DNA of 54,834 nucleotides from an uncultured Verrucomicrobiota bacterium (GCA_903916195.1 CAIWVP010000035.1:1-54834); one strand, 5' to 3'. Positions 16,799 through 26,384 are shown, counted from the first letter of the stretch. Numbers and translations: made by a program. Notes: a model not told the origin generated them from the letters alone.

Positions 16799-19072
16799 TC
16801 ACGGCCGCGCGACGAACCCGTGGTACATCCCCATGTAGTAGGGCAGAAGGAACACCGTGCCCGCGCCCAGCTCCTCGGCGACGCCGGCGGAGTCGAGTTC
16901 CCACGGGTCCGTGTTCCAGTGGCCGAAGTAGCGGTTCTCCACCGGCAGGACCTTGCCGTCGACGCGGTGGCCGCGGCCATGGTCCTTCGCGTCGTAGAAA
17001 TCTTTCGAGCCGGCGATGCCGAGCCGCGCCACGTCGAGCCGGTGCGAGTTCTTCATCGACCACTTCAAGCGGTCGAGCGGGAACCCGCGGAGGGTCGCCA
17101 TCGCGCCGGCCGACCAGTCGCCGCGCGGCGACAGCGGGAAGGTGCCCCAGACATTCGTGACGTTCCGGCCGAGCCCGTGCGCCGCATAGGCGAAGTCGAA
17201 GAACGGGTTCATCTCCGGCTCCTCGTTCTGCCAGTAGGCGAAGAACGACGACCGGACCGCGTTCTTCAGCGCCTCGTCCTTGGAACAACGGAGCAGCGTG
17301 TAGAAGCACATGAAGGCCATCTCGTCGTCGGACTGGTTCCCGGAGCCGGGCCCCGACTGGACCTTCGGGAACATCAGGTTCTGTCCGTAGCCGTGGCGGT
17401 CGACCAGCTCGCGCGACGCGGCGGCGTACTTCGCATCGCCCGTCAGGTGCTCGGCGACCGCGAGATAGGTGAGCATGCTCAGCGAGTTCAATCCGCGCTC
17501 GGCCCACCAGCGCGGGTCGCCGTTGAGCGATGCCGGCGCGAAGACACCCCAGCGCGTCGGCCTGCCGTCGTGGTCGGTCAGCGTGAAGCCGTGCTCGATG
17601 ATGTGGTCGGTGAGGTCGCGGACCACTTCCCGCACGCGCTCCTTCTCGGCCGCGGTGCCGGCCACGAGGTCGTGGTAGAGCGCGTAGAAGAAGTAGTGGC
17701 CGTCCAGCTCATCGCTGCTGGTGTCCGATTTCCAGTACCACTTGCCGTCGGCGCTCTTCGGCCAGCGCGGTTCGTAGGCTTTCCAGAGCGCGTCCTTCTG
17801 TTGCTCCGACCGGTCGGCCGCGGGCTGGCCTTCGTTCGGGTCGGGCAAGGACGTCGACCGGACGCTGCGGGCGACGAAGCCCTTGGGCGCCGCGGGCGTC
17901 CCGCCTTGCGTCACCTTCTGCAGGAAGCGCAGCGCCTCGAACGCCTGCTTGGCCCGCACCTTCGCCTTGGCATCGCCGGTCGCGCCGACCGCGAAGCATT
18001 CGCCCGCGCCGTACATCGCGGTCCAGAGGCCGTCGTTGTCGGAGTCGACCAGGTCCGCGGACGCCTTGTCGCCCGGCGTCCGTAGCGGCGCCTCGGCGAC
18101 ATAGCCGAACTCCGTCCGCTTCACGTGGCGCTCGATCTCCGATTCGTAGAGGTCGGCCTTGGCCGCGAGGGTCATCGTGCGCCGCCCGATCACGCCGATA
18201 CCTCCCTGCGTGGCGAACCACGCGTCGCCCGTGGCGTCCACCGCGATCTGGCGCACCTCGTCGTGCGGCAGCCAGCGCGGGCCTTGGCGATAGTGGAAAT
18301 CCCGGCCGTCCCAGCGGATCGCGCCCAGCCGCGTCCCGAACCAAACGTCGTCACCCGTGCCGGCGGCGATGCCGGTGAAATCGTTCCACGGCAGGCCGTC
18401 CTTGCCTTCGCGGAACTTCCAGCCGTCCTGGTCGCGGCAGACGACGCCGGCTCGGGTCGCGAACCACAGACGTCCCTTCGCGTCGAACGCCACGCCGAGC
18501 ACGTCGCTCGTCGTCCAGGAGCGGCCGACCGGATCGATCGCTTTCTGCGCCTCCCAACCGTTCGCGACCCTGCGGAACAGACCGCCGCTCGACGCGAGGA
18601 ACACCTCGCCGTCCGGAGCGATGGCCAACTGGTTCACGCGGAACCTGCTGGGCCAGCCTTGCGAGACCATCCGGCCGTCGCGCACGAGATACGGATCGGC
18701 CTCCGTCACGAGCCAGGTCGTCGCGCCGGAGCGCACCACCTGTTTCACCTCGGCCCACGGCAACGCCACCGTGACCGGCGCGCCCGCGGCATCGGCGAAG
18801 ACGAACTCCCGCTCCGACTTCGGCGTGAGCACCGGGAGCACGCTCCAACGGCCCTTGGCCAGGCCGCTCCATCTCCCGCCCGCGAAGACCCGCGGCGAAC
18901 CGTCGGTGGCGAGATCGAGGAGGCGGACGTCCGCGGAGGGCAGCCCTTGGGCGGTGCCGTGCCGCAGCGACACCTCCTGCCGGAACGATTGCGGCGCGGG
19001 CAAGACCTCCACGGCCCGGGAGACCGGGGACAGGAACGTGACGAGGGAGACGAGGAAGATCGGGATGCGCAT
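16799..19072 (-). CDS. Exported two-component-regulator-type propeller with C-terminal toroid-like region
   Basis: 757 residues. Signal peptide (IFLVSLVTFLSPVSRAVE). Residues 40-320 hold propeller repeats of the Reg_prop type (GVAFDAKGRLWFATRAGVV, DDVWFGTRLGAIRWDG, GDAWFATQGGIGVIG). The C-terminal 400 residues are alpha-helical with many aromatic residues (DELDGHYFFYALYHDLVAG, DDEMAFMCFYTLLRCS) and suggest an alpha/alpha toroid such as seen in glycan-processing proteins. No histidine kinase domain is present. It might bind or process polysaccharide outside the cytoplasm, but the family is uncharacterised as far as I know. Confidence 0.75.
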   Translation of the reverse strand: MRIPIFLVSLVTFLSPVSRAVEVLPAPQSFRQEVSLRHGTAQGLPSADVRLLDLATDGSPRVFAGGRWSGLAKGRWSVLPVLTPKSEREFVFADAAGAPVTVALPWAEVKQVVRSGATTWLVTEADPYLVRDGRMVSQGWPSRFRVNQLAIAPDGEVFLASSGGLFRRVANGWEAQKAIDPVGRSWTTSDVLGVAFDAKGRLWFATRAGVVCRDQDGWKFREGKDGLPWNDFTGIAAGTGDDVWFGTRLGAIRWDGRDFHYRQGPRWLPHDEVRQIAVDATGDAWFATQGGIGVIGRRTMTLAAKADLYESEIERHVKRTEFGYVAEAPLRTPGDKASADLVDSDNDGLWTAMYGAGECFAVGATGDAKAKVRAKQAFEALRFLQKVTQGGTPAAPKGFVARSVRSTSLPDPNEGQPAADRSEQQKDALWKAYEPRWPKSADGKWYWKSDTSSDELDGHYFFYALYHDLVAGTAAEKERVREVVRDLTDHIIEHGFTLTDHDGRPTRWGVFAPASLNGDPRWWAERGLNSLSMLTYLAVAEHLTGDAKYAAASRELVDRHGYGQNLMFPKVQSGPGSGNQSDDEMAFMCFYTLLRCSKDEALKNAVRSSFFAYWQNEEPEMNPFFDFAYAAHGLGRNVTNVWGTFPLSPRGDWSAGAMATLRGFPLDRLKWSMKNSHRLDVARLGIAGSKDFYDAKDHGRGHRVDGKVLPVENRYFGHWNTDPWELDSAGVAEELGAGTVFLLPYYMGMYHGFVARP

Positions 19073-19365
19073 AGCCGGTCGGGTCGGCCTGACGCCGGCG
19101 TGCGCGAAGAATTCAAAGGCTTCGCCGCGCAGGATGGTGAAGGCCGCCGCCGGGATGCCACGTGGCTGCGGAAGAGGCCTTGCGGAGCGGGCGTCGACCG
19201 GACCACAACGAAGTGGGTATGATACCGACTCCTGGTGACTCTTGGTGGAACTCGGCCTCGCGGTGGGGGCGGCTTGTCCTGCAAGCCGTCAAAGGTCCTG
19301 CCGACGATCACACCCATTTGGTCTCACACCTATGCAGGTCTGGCCTCTAAGTGCTTGTCTGAAAA

Positions 19366-19474
19366 GTAGGACAGTGCCTCTGGCCTGTCGGTTCCGGGGC
19401 TTCCAGCCCCACGCAAGACAGGCGGTGCCACGGGCTGGAAGCCCGTGGGCAGACAGGCTGGGAGCCTGTCCTAC
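19366..19474. repeat. Hairpin-array repeat bounded by GTAG and CTAC, type 2
   Basis: A 109-nt element in the 535-bp gene-free stretch 19073-19607. Its ends GTAGGACAG (19366-19374) and CTGTCCTAC (19466-19474) are perfect inverted repeats. Inside are hairpins GGGGCTTCCAGCCCC (19396-19410), a 9-bp stem CCACGGGCT/AGCCCGTGG (19428-19448), and ACAGGCTGGGAGCCTGT (19453-19469). Layout and boundary bases match the elements at 222-343 and 26108-26281, although the sequence differs. The rest of the gap (19073-19365) shows no gene. Confidence 0.8.
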
Positions 19475-19475
19475 T

Positions 19476-19492
19476 AGGCCATCAGGCCTTTT
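19476..19492 (+). terminator. Terminator-like hairpin with T-run
   Basis: AGGCC (19476-19480), loop ATCA, GGCCT (19485-19489), then TTT. Short but of rho-independent form on the plus strand. No plus-strand gene ends just before it, so it may belong to the hairpin-array element. Confidence 0.35.
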
Positions 19493-19622
19493 CAAACAAA
19501 ATCTAAGAGATTTAGAGCACATCGGTAAAGGATTCTCCTGATTTGGCATTGCAATGGCTAAGCTGATGCGCTCATCTTAAATCCTACCTCCTACTCCCTC
19601 TCCCGCCATGGCCTTCCCGCTC

Positions 19623-19689
19623 TTCCCTCGCGCTGCTGCTTCCCTCGCGCTGCTGCTTCCCTCGCGCTGCTGCTTCCCTCGCGCTGCTC
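19623..19689 (+). repeat. 17-bp tandem repeat across a signal-peptide coding region
   Basis: Units of TTCCCTCGCGCTGCTGC start at 19623, 19640, 19657 and 19674; the fourth is incomplete, ending CTGCTCG. The array lies 15 bp after ATG 19608. Because 17 is not a multiple of 3, gain or loss of units shifts the frame. With the present copy number ATG 19608 leads to an early stop at 19868. Removing two units (or adding one) joins that ATG to the long frame that ends at 25380. With two fewer units the start reads MAFPLFPRAAASLALLV, then STVGLSAAPPLPA, an ideal signal peptide. Confidence 0.85.
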
Positions 19690-19722
19690 GTCTCCACGGT
19701 TGGGCTTTCGGCCGCACCTCCC

Positions 19723-22700
19723 TTGCCGGCCGGCCACGCCGTGACGGAGCGGGGATCGCACCACCGGGTGGTGCAGTGGCTCACGCGGGAGCAGGACAAG
19801 GCGGGCAAAGAGAGGGGCTTCACCAATTCGGTCACGGAGGTGGCCTCCGGGATGCATTATACCGATGAACGAGGCGCGCTCCAGGAGAGCGTGGCGGAGT
19901 TCGTGCGGACGAAGGACGGCTTCGTGGCGGCGCGCGGGCCGCATCAGATCGCGCTGGCCCGGAACCTCCACACGGCCGGGGCGGTGACTCTGGTGACGCC
20001 GGAGGGCCAGACGCTCCGCAGCACGCCGACGCTGCTGGCCTACGTGGACCGCGTGACCGGCGAAAGCGTGCGCTTGGCCGAACTCAAGCCGTCCAAGGGC
20101 GAACTGGTAGCACCCGACACGGTGATCTATCCGGACGCGTTCGACTCCGTCGACGCGGACGTGCGGGCGATCTATGCGGTCGGGTCCTTCGAGTTCGATG
20201 TGGTCCTCCGCCAGCAGTTGCCGGATCCGGCAAAGTTCGGCCTCGTGCCGGAGCGGGTCGACCTGGCCGTCTACACCGAATACTTCGACACCCGTCCGAC
20301 GGCGAAGCACGCGCAGGAGCAGCTAGGGAAGGACGGTGAGCGGCTCGCGGATGTGCGGCTGGACTTCGGCAGCATGGTGATGGCCCGCGGGAAGAGCTAC
20401 GCGATGGAAGCGGCCCAGCCGGCCGACGGCTCGCCGCGGGAGGAGGTCGACGTGCGCAAGGAGTGGGGCCTGATCGAGGGGCGCGATTTCTTGGTCGAGC
20501 GCACCGCCTACCTCGACCTCGTGCCGCTGCTCAAGGGGCTGCCCGAAGCCACCGCACCTTCGCCGGACCAACTCCGGCGCGCCGACAAGGTCCGTCGCAC
20601 CGCCAAGCTGGAGCTGCCCGTCGCCCCGACCGAGGTCGCTGCCGCCTGGCCCCGCACTCCGCAAGGCCGCCTGTTCGCGGCCGGGAGCGCGGACTTTCCA
20701 GTCCGCAGCATGGATGAGGTCGCCGCCGCCGACCTGCAACCTGCAACCTCCCGACCTGCAACCGCCTTGGCCGCTTCGTCCCGCCCCGGCGTCGTTCTCG
20801 ACTACGTGATCATCTTCACTTCGAACACGGGCTTCACCTTCGATTCACTGACGACCTACCTGATCACCGGCATGGTGAACATCAGCGGCGGACCGGTCGA
20901 TTTCCAGGCCGGCACCGTGATCAAGTATGATGTCGGTGCGAACAGCCCGAGCCTGAATCTGCTGAGCGGCATCATGCTCAACTGGCAGGGCACGCCCTAC
21001 CGGCCGGTGGTCCTCACCGCCCGGCACGATCACTCCGTGGGCCAACCCCTCTCGGTCCCCGCGGGCACGTTGAGCGGCTATTACGCCACGACCGCGCTGA
21101 AGCTGGACAACCTGGGCGTGGTCACCCTCTCCAACCTGTCCGTCCGCCACGCCAGCAGCGGCATCGAGGCGACCGGTTCGACCCGCCCGACCCTCCGGCA
21201 CGCCCAGTTCGTGAACTGCATCACCGGCGTGAAGGTGGACTTCAACACGACCTTGGAGAACGTCCTTTTCCACAACGTGACCCGCGCCCTCTGGACCACT
21301 GGCATCTACGGGTCGACCGGTGAGTTCATCACCGTCGACGCGGCCCAACTCGTGAACTACACGACCAGTTCCACGACCCCGGGCCAACTGACCCTGAAGA
21401 ACTCCATCTTGGCCAACGTGGTCAACCCGACCATCGGGGTCACCCCGCCGACCACCTTCAACGCCGGCTCCCTGCCGATCTTCGCGACCGCCGGCGCCGG
21501 CGCGCACTATCTGGACGTGGACAAAGCCTGGGTGCAGGCCGCGAGTGTCACCGGCACGATCGCCGCGCCGCTGAATTCGGAACTCGTCGGCATGACCGTG
21601 CGCCCGCCCGGCGTGCTGCCTGCCTCGGTGGTTTCCGATCTCACCTTGCGGGCCCTTCCGATCGCCGAAGGCACGGACCCCGCGAAATGGCGCTGGGGCT
21701 ACCACTACTGGCCGGTCCACTACCTCGCGCCCGGAACGACCGTCACCGGGGCCACCGTCACCCTCACCAACGGCGTGGTGGTCGCCGGGACCGAAGGCAC
21801 CGCCTTCATGCTCAATTCCGGCGGAAAGTTCGTCTCGACCGGCCGGCCCGACGCGATGGACCGCCTGGTCTACGCCTCCACCGTGCAGGAGCAGCCCAGC
21901 GCGGTCGTCCCCAACCTCACGGCGCGCCGGTTCCTCGATGTGGCCACCGGCACTCCGGCCGTGCGGCCCGAGGTGCGCCTGCGCTTCACCGCCATGGACC
22001 ATCCCGCCGACGCCGCGAGCCGCCGCGCGCTGCTGAACGTGGACAACCGCTTTGTGGGCGTGACCGATATCCGCGACAGCCAGTTCCGCGGGGTGAAGTT
22101 CTCCCTCGCCCCCGCCGCCAGCCCCAGCCCGGCGCAGACCGTCACCTTCGTGAACAACCTGTGGCAGACGTGCGACGTGACCGTCTATCGCTTCTATGAC
22201 GCCAACCTCCCCGCCGTGCTGCGGAACAATCTCTTCAACGGCGGAAGCCTGTCGTTGCAATACACCAGCTTCGGCAGCAACCCATCCTGGACCGTGCGGG
22301 ACAACCTTTTCGATGCGACCACCCTCGGGACGAGCATCCCCGGGGCGTCCTTGGTGGGTGGCTGGAACGGCTACAGCGCCGCCACCGCGCTCTTCGGCGG
22401 CAGCGGCAACGTGTTGAACCTGGTGATCGGCGGCTACTTGGCCGGCCCGCTCGGCGGCTTCTACTATCCCATCACCGGCACTACCGGACTGAACACGTTG
22501 CGCAACGTCGGCAGCCAAGCCGCCGACCTTGCCGGCCTCTACCACCACACCACCCGGGTGGACCAGATGAAGGACTCCACGGACAACCTCACCAAAGTGG
22601 ACATCGGCTTCCACTACGTGGCCACCACCGGCTCCGGCAGCACCACACCCGTGGACACCGACGCCGACACCCTGCCCGACTACCTGGAAGACACCAACGG

Positions 22701-25380
22701 CAGCGGCGCGCAGAACGGCACAGAGACCGCTTGGCAGAACGCCGACTCCGACGCCGACGGTGCGCTTGACAACGAGGAGATCGCCGGCGGCACCGATCCT
22801 CTGAGCAAGGCCAGTTGGATCCCCAAACGTCTGGCCTATTGGTCGTTTGATGGCACGGGCACGACCCCGGCCTTCAGCAAGTTGGGCGACCGCGGGCAGG
22901 CGCCCGTGGTCGATCTCAACGGCGACAGCGCGACCGGAGTGAACACGGTGGGTGGTTTCGCTGGTTATGGCGTGCGAGTGACCGGCTCGCCGAAGACCGG
23001 CGCGCTGAGGTATGCGCTCAAGGACAGCAACGGCCGGCCCAATCTCCGCTTGGATCAAGGCGGCGTCCGCTTCTGGTTCAAGCCCGATTGGGCTGCCCCG
23101 ACCACCGGTGGCAGCCATCCCTTGGAAGCCACGCCCCGGCTTCTGGAGGTCGGGCAGTTCAACTCCACATCGTTGGGGCATTGGAGTTGGCAGCTCAGCA
23201 AGCAAGCGGGTGACGGGATCCACCCGACGACCGGCTTGGTCCTGTTCATGCGGCAATACAGCTACGGCGTGAACTACAACTACCTCAACTTGGACCTGCC
23301 GATCAACCTCCAACCGACCCTGCCCGGGAATGACGACTATGGTAACTGGACGGCGGCCAACTGGCACGAGATGGCCTTGGCGTATTCCGATGCGAACGGC
23401 CCATCATTAGGTACGGTGGCCGCCATCAATGGGACAGGTGTTCGCTGGCACAACGGAAACTACGGTTGCCCGTTGATTACCGACCCCTGCTACATATATG
23501 GGGGGCTGCCTATCACCGTCGCGGACCTCCCGACAGCCACCGATTTTGCGTTGGGATCTGACCGCACAGGCACCGCCGCCCCGGCCCAAGGCACCTTCGA
23601 CAGCGTGGAGACGGTCAACTGGCCGCTCGGCGAGGTGGACAGCTACACTCGCCAACAACTCACCGCACAGGTCACGCCGGCCGGGCAGCTCGAGTTCACC
23701 AGGCCCTTTGAAGGCGCGTCGCTCACGGTCGGTTCGGTCAAGTCGCTCCCTTGGCATCTCAGGCTCTCTCGCCGTGAACTCGCGCCCACGCCCACCACCA
23801 CTTGGACGATGGTGCGCGACGAGACCAGCCCCGGCACACCGGGCATCCAGAGCCCGAAATTCACGGACCCCGCGGTCCAACCGGGCAACACCTATGAATT
23901 CAAAACCGAATTGCTCGCCAATGGTGGGATTTGGAGGAACCGCCAGTTCGTGGCCGGGAGCGGGATGCCGCCGCAGCAATACCGCGGCAACGTGATCCTA
24001 CTGGTGGATAGCACTCTTGCTTCTGGCCTCACCACGGAGCTGGCCAACCTGAAATCTGCTTTGGTGGGTGACGGTTGGACGGTTGCAGATTGGATCACCG
24101 CGCCTCGACACAATGACTCAAACTGGAGCGCCAACGCCGCTAACCGCGACAGCGTGACCAATTGGATCTGGAACCACCGGGTCCTCAATGTGCCTAACGC
24201 CGTATTCATTCTCGGGCACGTTACAATCCCCTACAGCGGTACAATGGCGCATGATGGCCACACCTTGAGTAAGGGCGACCATCGCGGCGCTTGGACGTGC
24301 GACGCCTTCTATGGCTGCTTGGATAAATCATTGTGGACGGATGTGCAGAACCTGAATTCAGAGACTGATTTCGCGGTTAGTGCCGACGGAAAGTTTGACC
24401 AGAACTTCCTGCCGGGCGTGCCCGACTACGCCGTCGGTCGGGTAGATTTTGCCGGCATGCCCGCGTTCGCTCCCTTGACCGAGACGGACATGATCAGGCG
24501 ATACCTCGCCAAAGACCTCAAGTATCGCGCCAACGGTGTACCCACGTTTGGCCGCGTGTCGGCCTACGTCGGTAGCGGGGAGATGGGCCGAGGAGCCAAC
24601 AGCGCGCAGAGCTTAGCGGGCGCGGCCTTTGGCATCGAACCGGGGCGGGTTTTTCACGGCTACAACCTGCGTCAGAAGGTGCCGGTCGATCTGGGCGTCC
24701 ACTATCGCTTTGGCGACGACGACGAGGTCAATGACGGCTTTGGTGACGGGATGGGGGGTATCTTCTACTCGACGAGTTTTGCCAACGCTGCTGCGGAAGT
24801 CCCCGTCACCTTCCGCAATGTCTGGTTCTCCTACGCCTGCGATTGGGCGAGAATCAGCCCAATAAATACAGCCAACACTCTTTTTCAATTTCCAAACAAT
24901 TTCCTCCGCGCTTCACTGGGATGGCCCAACTACGGGCTGGCGACGGTCGGTGGCCAATACTGGGATTTCTCGCCCTTGGGCGCGGGCGCGCCGTTGGCCG
25001 AGACGATGACCCGCGGTTGGCAAAGCCAGTCCTTCATCCCGGCCTTCCAAAGCATCCTCGGCGACCCCACTTTGCGCCTCTTCCGGGTCACCCCGCCACA
25101 GAATTTGCGAAAGAGCGTAAATGGTTTGACCGTGTCATTGTTTTGGGATCCAGCCATTGAGCCAGGCACCTATTACTATGTCTATCGTACCTCCAACGCC
25201 AACGGATTGGACGGCTTCGTGCAGGTGACTGCCACGAAATTGTCCGGGACCAGCTTCACAGAAACACTCACCTCTGGCAGTTATACCTACCAGATTCGGG
25301 CCACCAAGCTGCAGACCAGCGGTTCCGGCTCCTTCTGGAATCTCAGCCAAGGAAGCTTCATCACGGCCACAGTCCCATGA
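19723..25380 (+). CDS. Giant secreted multidomain protein, start frameshifted by tandem repeat
   Basis: The open frame encodes about 1885 residues from a TTG at 19723. No ATG lies in frame upstream; the natural start is probably ATG 19608, now out of frame because of the 17-bp repeat. In order it holds: an N-terminal region (to about 330) found in exported verrucomicrobial proteins; parallel-beta-helix-like repeats (about 370-960); a calcium-type Asp-rich stretch (VDTDADTLPDYLEDTNGSG, about 980-1020); a LamG-like domain (LAYWSFDGTG, about 1040-1300); a region resembling gingipain-type (C25) cores (VFILGHVTIPYSG, then PDYAVGRV and ILGDPTLRLF); and a final fibronectin type III domain. The C25 resemblance is tentative and the catalytic pair is not certain. 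GC content falls noticeably after about 23.4 kb. The stop overlaps the next start by ATGA. Confidence 0.75.
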   Translation: MPAGHAVTERGSHHRVVQWLTREQDKAGKERGFTNSVTEVASGMHYTDERGALQESVAEFVRTKDGFVAARGPHQIALARNLHTAGAVTLVTPEGQTLRSTPTLLAYVDRVTGESVRLAELKPSKGELVAPDTVIYPDAFDSVDADVRAIYAVGSFEFDVVLRQQLPDPAKFGLVPERVDLAVYTEYFDTRPTAKHAQEQLGKDGERLADVRLDFGSMVMARGKSYAMEAAQPADGSPREEVDVRKEWGLIEGRDFLVERTAYLDLVPLLKGLPEATAPSPDQLRRADKVRRTAKLELPVAPTEVAAAWPRTPQGRLFAAGSADFPVRSMDEVAAADLQPATSRPATALAASSRPGVVLDYVIIFTSNTGFTFDSLTTYLITGMVNISGGPVDFQAGTVIKYDVGANSPSLNLLSGIMLNWQGTPYRPVVLTARHDHSVGQPLSVPAGTLSGYYATTALKLDNLGVVTLSNLSVRHASSGIEATGSTRPTLRHAQFVNCITGVKVDFNTTLENVLFHNVTRALWTTGIYGSTGEFITVDAAQLVNYTTSSTTPGQLTLKNSILANVVNPTIGVTPPTTFNAGSLPIFATAGAGAHYLDVDKAWVQAASVTGTIAAPLNSELVGMTVRPPGVLPASVVSDLTLRALPIAEGTDPAKWRWGYHYWPVHYLAPGTTVTGATVTLTNGVVVAGTEGTAFMLNSGGKFVSTGRPDAMDRLVYASTVQEQPSAVVPNLTARRFLDVATGTPAVRPEVRLRFTAMDHPADAASRRALLNVDNRFVGVTDIRDSQFRGVKFSLAPAASPSPAQTVTFVNNLWQTCDVTVYRFYDANLPAVLRNNLFNGGSLSLQYTSFGSNPSWTVRDNLFDATTLGTSIPGASLVGGWNGYSAATALFGGSGNVLNLVIGGYLAGPLGGFYYPITGTTGLNTLRNVGSQAADLAGLYHHTTRVDQMKDSTDNLTKVDIGFHYVATTGSGSTTPVDTDADTLPDYLEDTNGSGAQNGTETAWQNADSDADGALDNEEIAGGTDPLSKASWIPKRLAYWSFDGTGTTPAFSKLGDRGQAPVVDLNGDSATGVNTVGGFAGYGVRVTGSPKTGALRYALKDSNGRPNLRLDQGGVRFWFKPDWAAPTTGGSHPLEATPRLLEVGQFNSTSLGHWSWQLSKQAGDGIHPTTGLVLFMRQYSYGVNYNYLNLDLPINLQPTLPGNDDYGNWTAANWHEMALAYSDANGPSLGTVAAINGTGVRWHNGNYGCPLITDPCYIYGGLPITVADLPTATDFALGSDRTGTAAPAQGTFDSVETVNWPLGEVDSYTRQQLTAQVTPAGQLEFTRPFEGASLTVGSVKSLPWHLRLSRRELAPTPTTTWTMVRDETSPGTPGIQSPKFTDPAVQPGNTYEFKTELLANGGIWRNRQFVAGSGMPPQQYRGNVILLVDSTLASGLTTELANLKSALVGDGWTVADWITAPRHNDSNWSANAANRDSVTNWIWNHRVLNVPNAVFILGHVTIPYSGTMAHDGHTLSKGDHRGAWTCDAFYGCLDKSLWTDVQNLNSETDFAVSADGKFDQNFLPGVPDYAVGRVDFAGMPAFAPLTETDMIRRYLAKDLKYRANGVPTFGRVSAYVGSGEMGRGANSAQSLAGAAFGIEPGRVFHGYNLRQKVPVDLGVHYRFGDDDEVNDGFGDGMGGIFYSTSFANAAAEVPVTFRNVWFSYACDWARISPINTANTLFQFPNNFLRASLGWPNYGLATVGGQYWDFSPLGAGAPLAETMTRGWQSQSFIPAFQSILGDPTLRLFRVTPPQNLRKSVNGLTVSLFWDPAIEPGTYYYVYRTSNANGLDGFVQVTATKLSGTSFTETLTSGSYTYQIRATKLQTSGSGSFWNLSQGSFITATVP
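20689..20706. repeat. Hairpin unit inserted in coding sequence
   Basis: GCGGACTTTCCAGTCCGC is a perfect 7-bp stem with a 4-nt loop, similar in form to the intergenic hairpin units. It is read in frame as part of SADFPVRS. Just after it, 20731-20764 holds three copies of CCTGCAAC. The host protein is low-complexity here, between its N-terminal region and the beta-helix, where an insertion would be tolerated. Confidence 0.6.
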
Positions 25381-26096
25381 AAATTTCTATTTTCTCTGCA
25401 CTTAGAACACTGATTCATTTCGCCGTCGTGACAGTGTTCTGTCGCGAATCTATCGCGGCACCTTTCCAAAACTTAGGTTTCGATGGACCATTGGAAGGTG
25501 GGTTTATGATTCCGGGTTGGACTCCATCGCCAAATAATGGAGCTAGTCGTAACCTGAGCCAAAGCTTCGGCAACGGGATGAGTATTTTGGACGTGAACTT
25601 CCGGGACACGCACTTCGGCCTGGACGCGCCCGCACCCGTGATTGGAAACTTTGCCCTTGGCGTATGGCCGTCCACCGGTGGCCGTCCGGATACACTCACC
25701 CAGACCGGCGATATCCCCGCCGCCGCCCAATCGCTCCAATTCCTCTACCAGGGCGACAATCTCCGCGTGTTCGTTGGCGGCTCCTTGGAACCGGTGAACT
25801 TCATCGGCACCCGCCCCACCGACAACCCAGCCGCGCCTACTGCGCCCTATTTCGCCGTGGATGTCAGCCCGTTCGCCGGCAAGACCGCCGAGTTGCGCTT
25901 CGAGTTCCGCAGCTCCGGTTACGACGATTTCTCCGGCGCTCCCTACATCATCGGCACACCCTTGGCCAAAAGCCATGTGCTGGACGACCTGAAGTTCAGC
26001 GCGCTGCCCGCCAGCGTGCCGGAGCCGGGCACCTACGCCCTGTTCGCCCTCGGCTTCGCCGCCCTCGCCGTCCATCTCCGCCGCCAACACCGGTGA
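25377..26096 (+). CDS. PEP-CTERM sorting-domain protein
   Basis: 239 residues. Signal peptide (LIHFAVVTVFCRESIAAP) and a C-terminal PEP-CTERM signal: SVPEPGTYALFALGF, a hydrophobic stretch, then LRRQHR. Such proteins are exported and processed by an exosortase, usually ending at the surface or in matrix. The middle (PFQNLGFDGPLEGG, later TAELRFEFRSSGYDDFSG) looks like a carbohydrate-binding-type beta sandwich, but no family is assigned. The ATG overlaps the stop of the giant gene (ATGA), so translation is coupled and the two may act together. The first 250 bp are AT-richer than the surroundings. No exosortase gene is in the window. Confidence 0.88.
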   Translation: MKISIFSALRTLIHFAVVTVFCRESIAAPFQNLGFDGPLEGGFMIPGWTPSPNNGASRNLSQSFGNGMSILDVNFRDTHFGLDAPAPVIGNFALGVWPSTGGRPDTLTQTGDIPAAAQSLQFLYQGDNLRVFVGGSLEPVNFIGTRPTDNPAAPTAPYFAVDVSPFAGKTAELRFEFRSSGYDDFSGAPYIIGTPLAKSHVLDDLKFSALPASVPEPGTYALFALGFAALAVHLRRQHR

Positions 26097-26107
26097 CCCC
26101 CGACCCC

Positions 26108-26281
26108 GTAGCCGCCGACATGAGGAGGCGGAGCCCGCCCGAGGCAGGGCAGAGCTGCCGCTCCGCCGTGATCTCGCCGGCCGCCAGCGTAGCGCCGCGG
26201 GCGGCCCGAACCGCCAGGCCGCCGGAACCTCGCCACGGTCCTCTCTGCCGGAGTTTCGGCGGCGCAGCAGCGCCGCCCTAC
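26108..26281. repeat. Hairpin-array repeat bounded by GTAG and CTAC, type 3
   Basis: A 174-nt intergenic element starting GTAG (26108-26111) and ending CTAC (26278-26281). Hairpins: CCGCC/GGCGG (26112-26131), GGCAG/CTGCC (26143-26159), and GGCGGCGC/GCGCCGCC with a 4-nt loop (26258-26277). The remaining bases up to the ftsZ stop at 26385 are GC-rich and show no gene. It lies between convergent genes, where such elements often accumulate and could also help end transcription. Confidence 0.7.
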
Positions 26282-26384
26282 CGGGAAGGTTCCGGCGGGC
26301 CTTCGGTCCTCCCGCTCCCGGCGAGAGGTAAGCGACGTCGCGGGCTCCGCGCCTCCGCGAGCTCCGCGGCTCCGTCGCCGGCGG

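Noticed and set aside
19608-19868. An 86-residue protein from ATG 19608
   Set aside because: Only its first 17 residues look meaningful (signal peptide); the rest is frameshifted by the 17-bp repeats, so it is the broken start of the giant gene.
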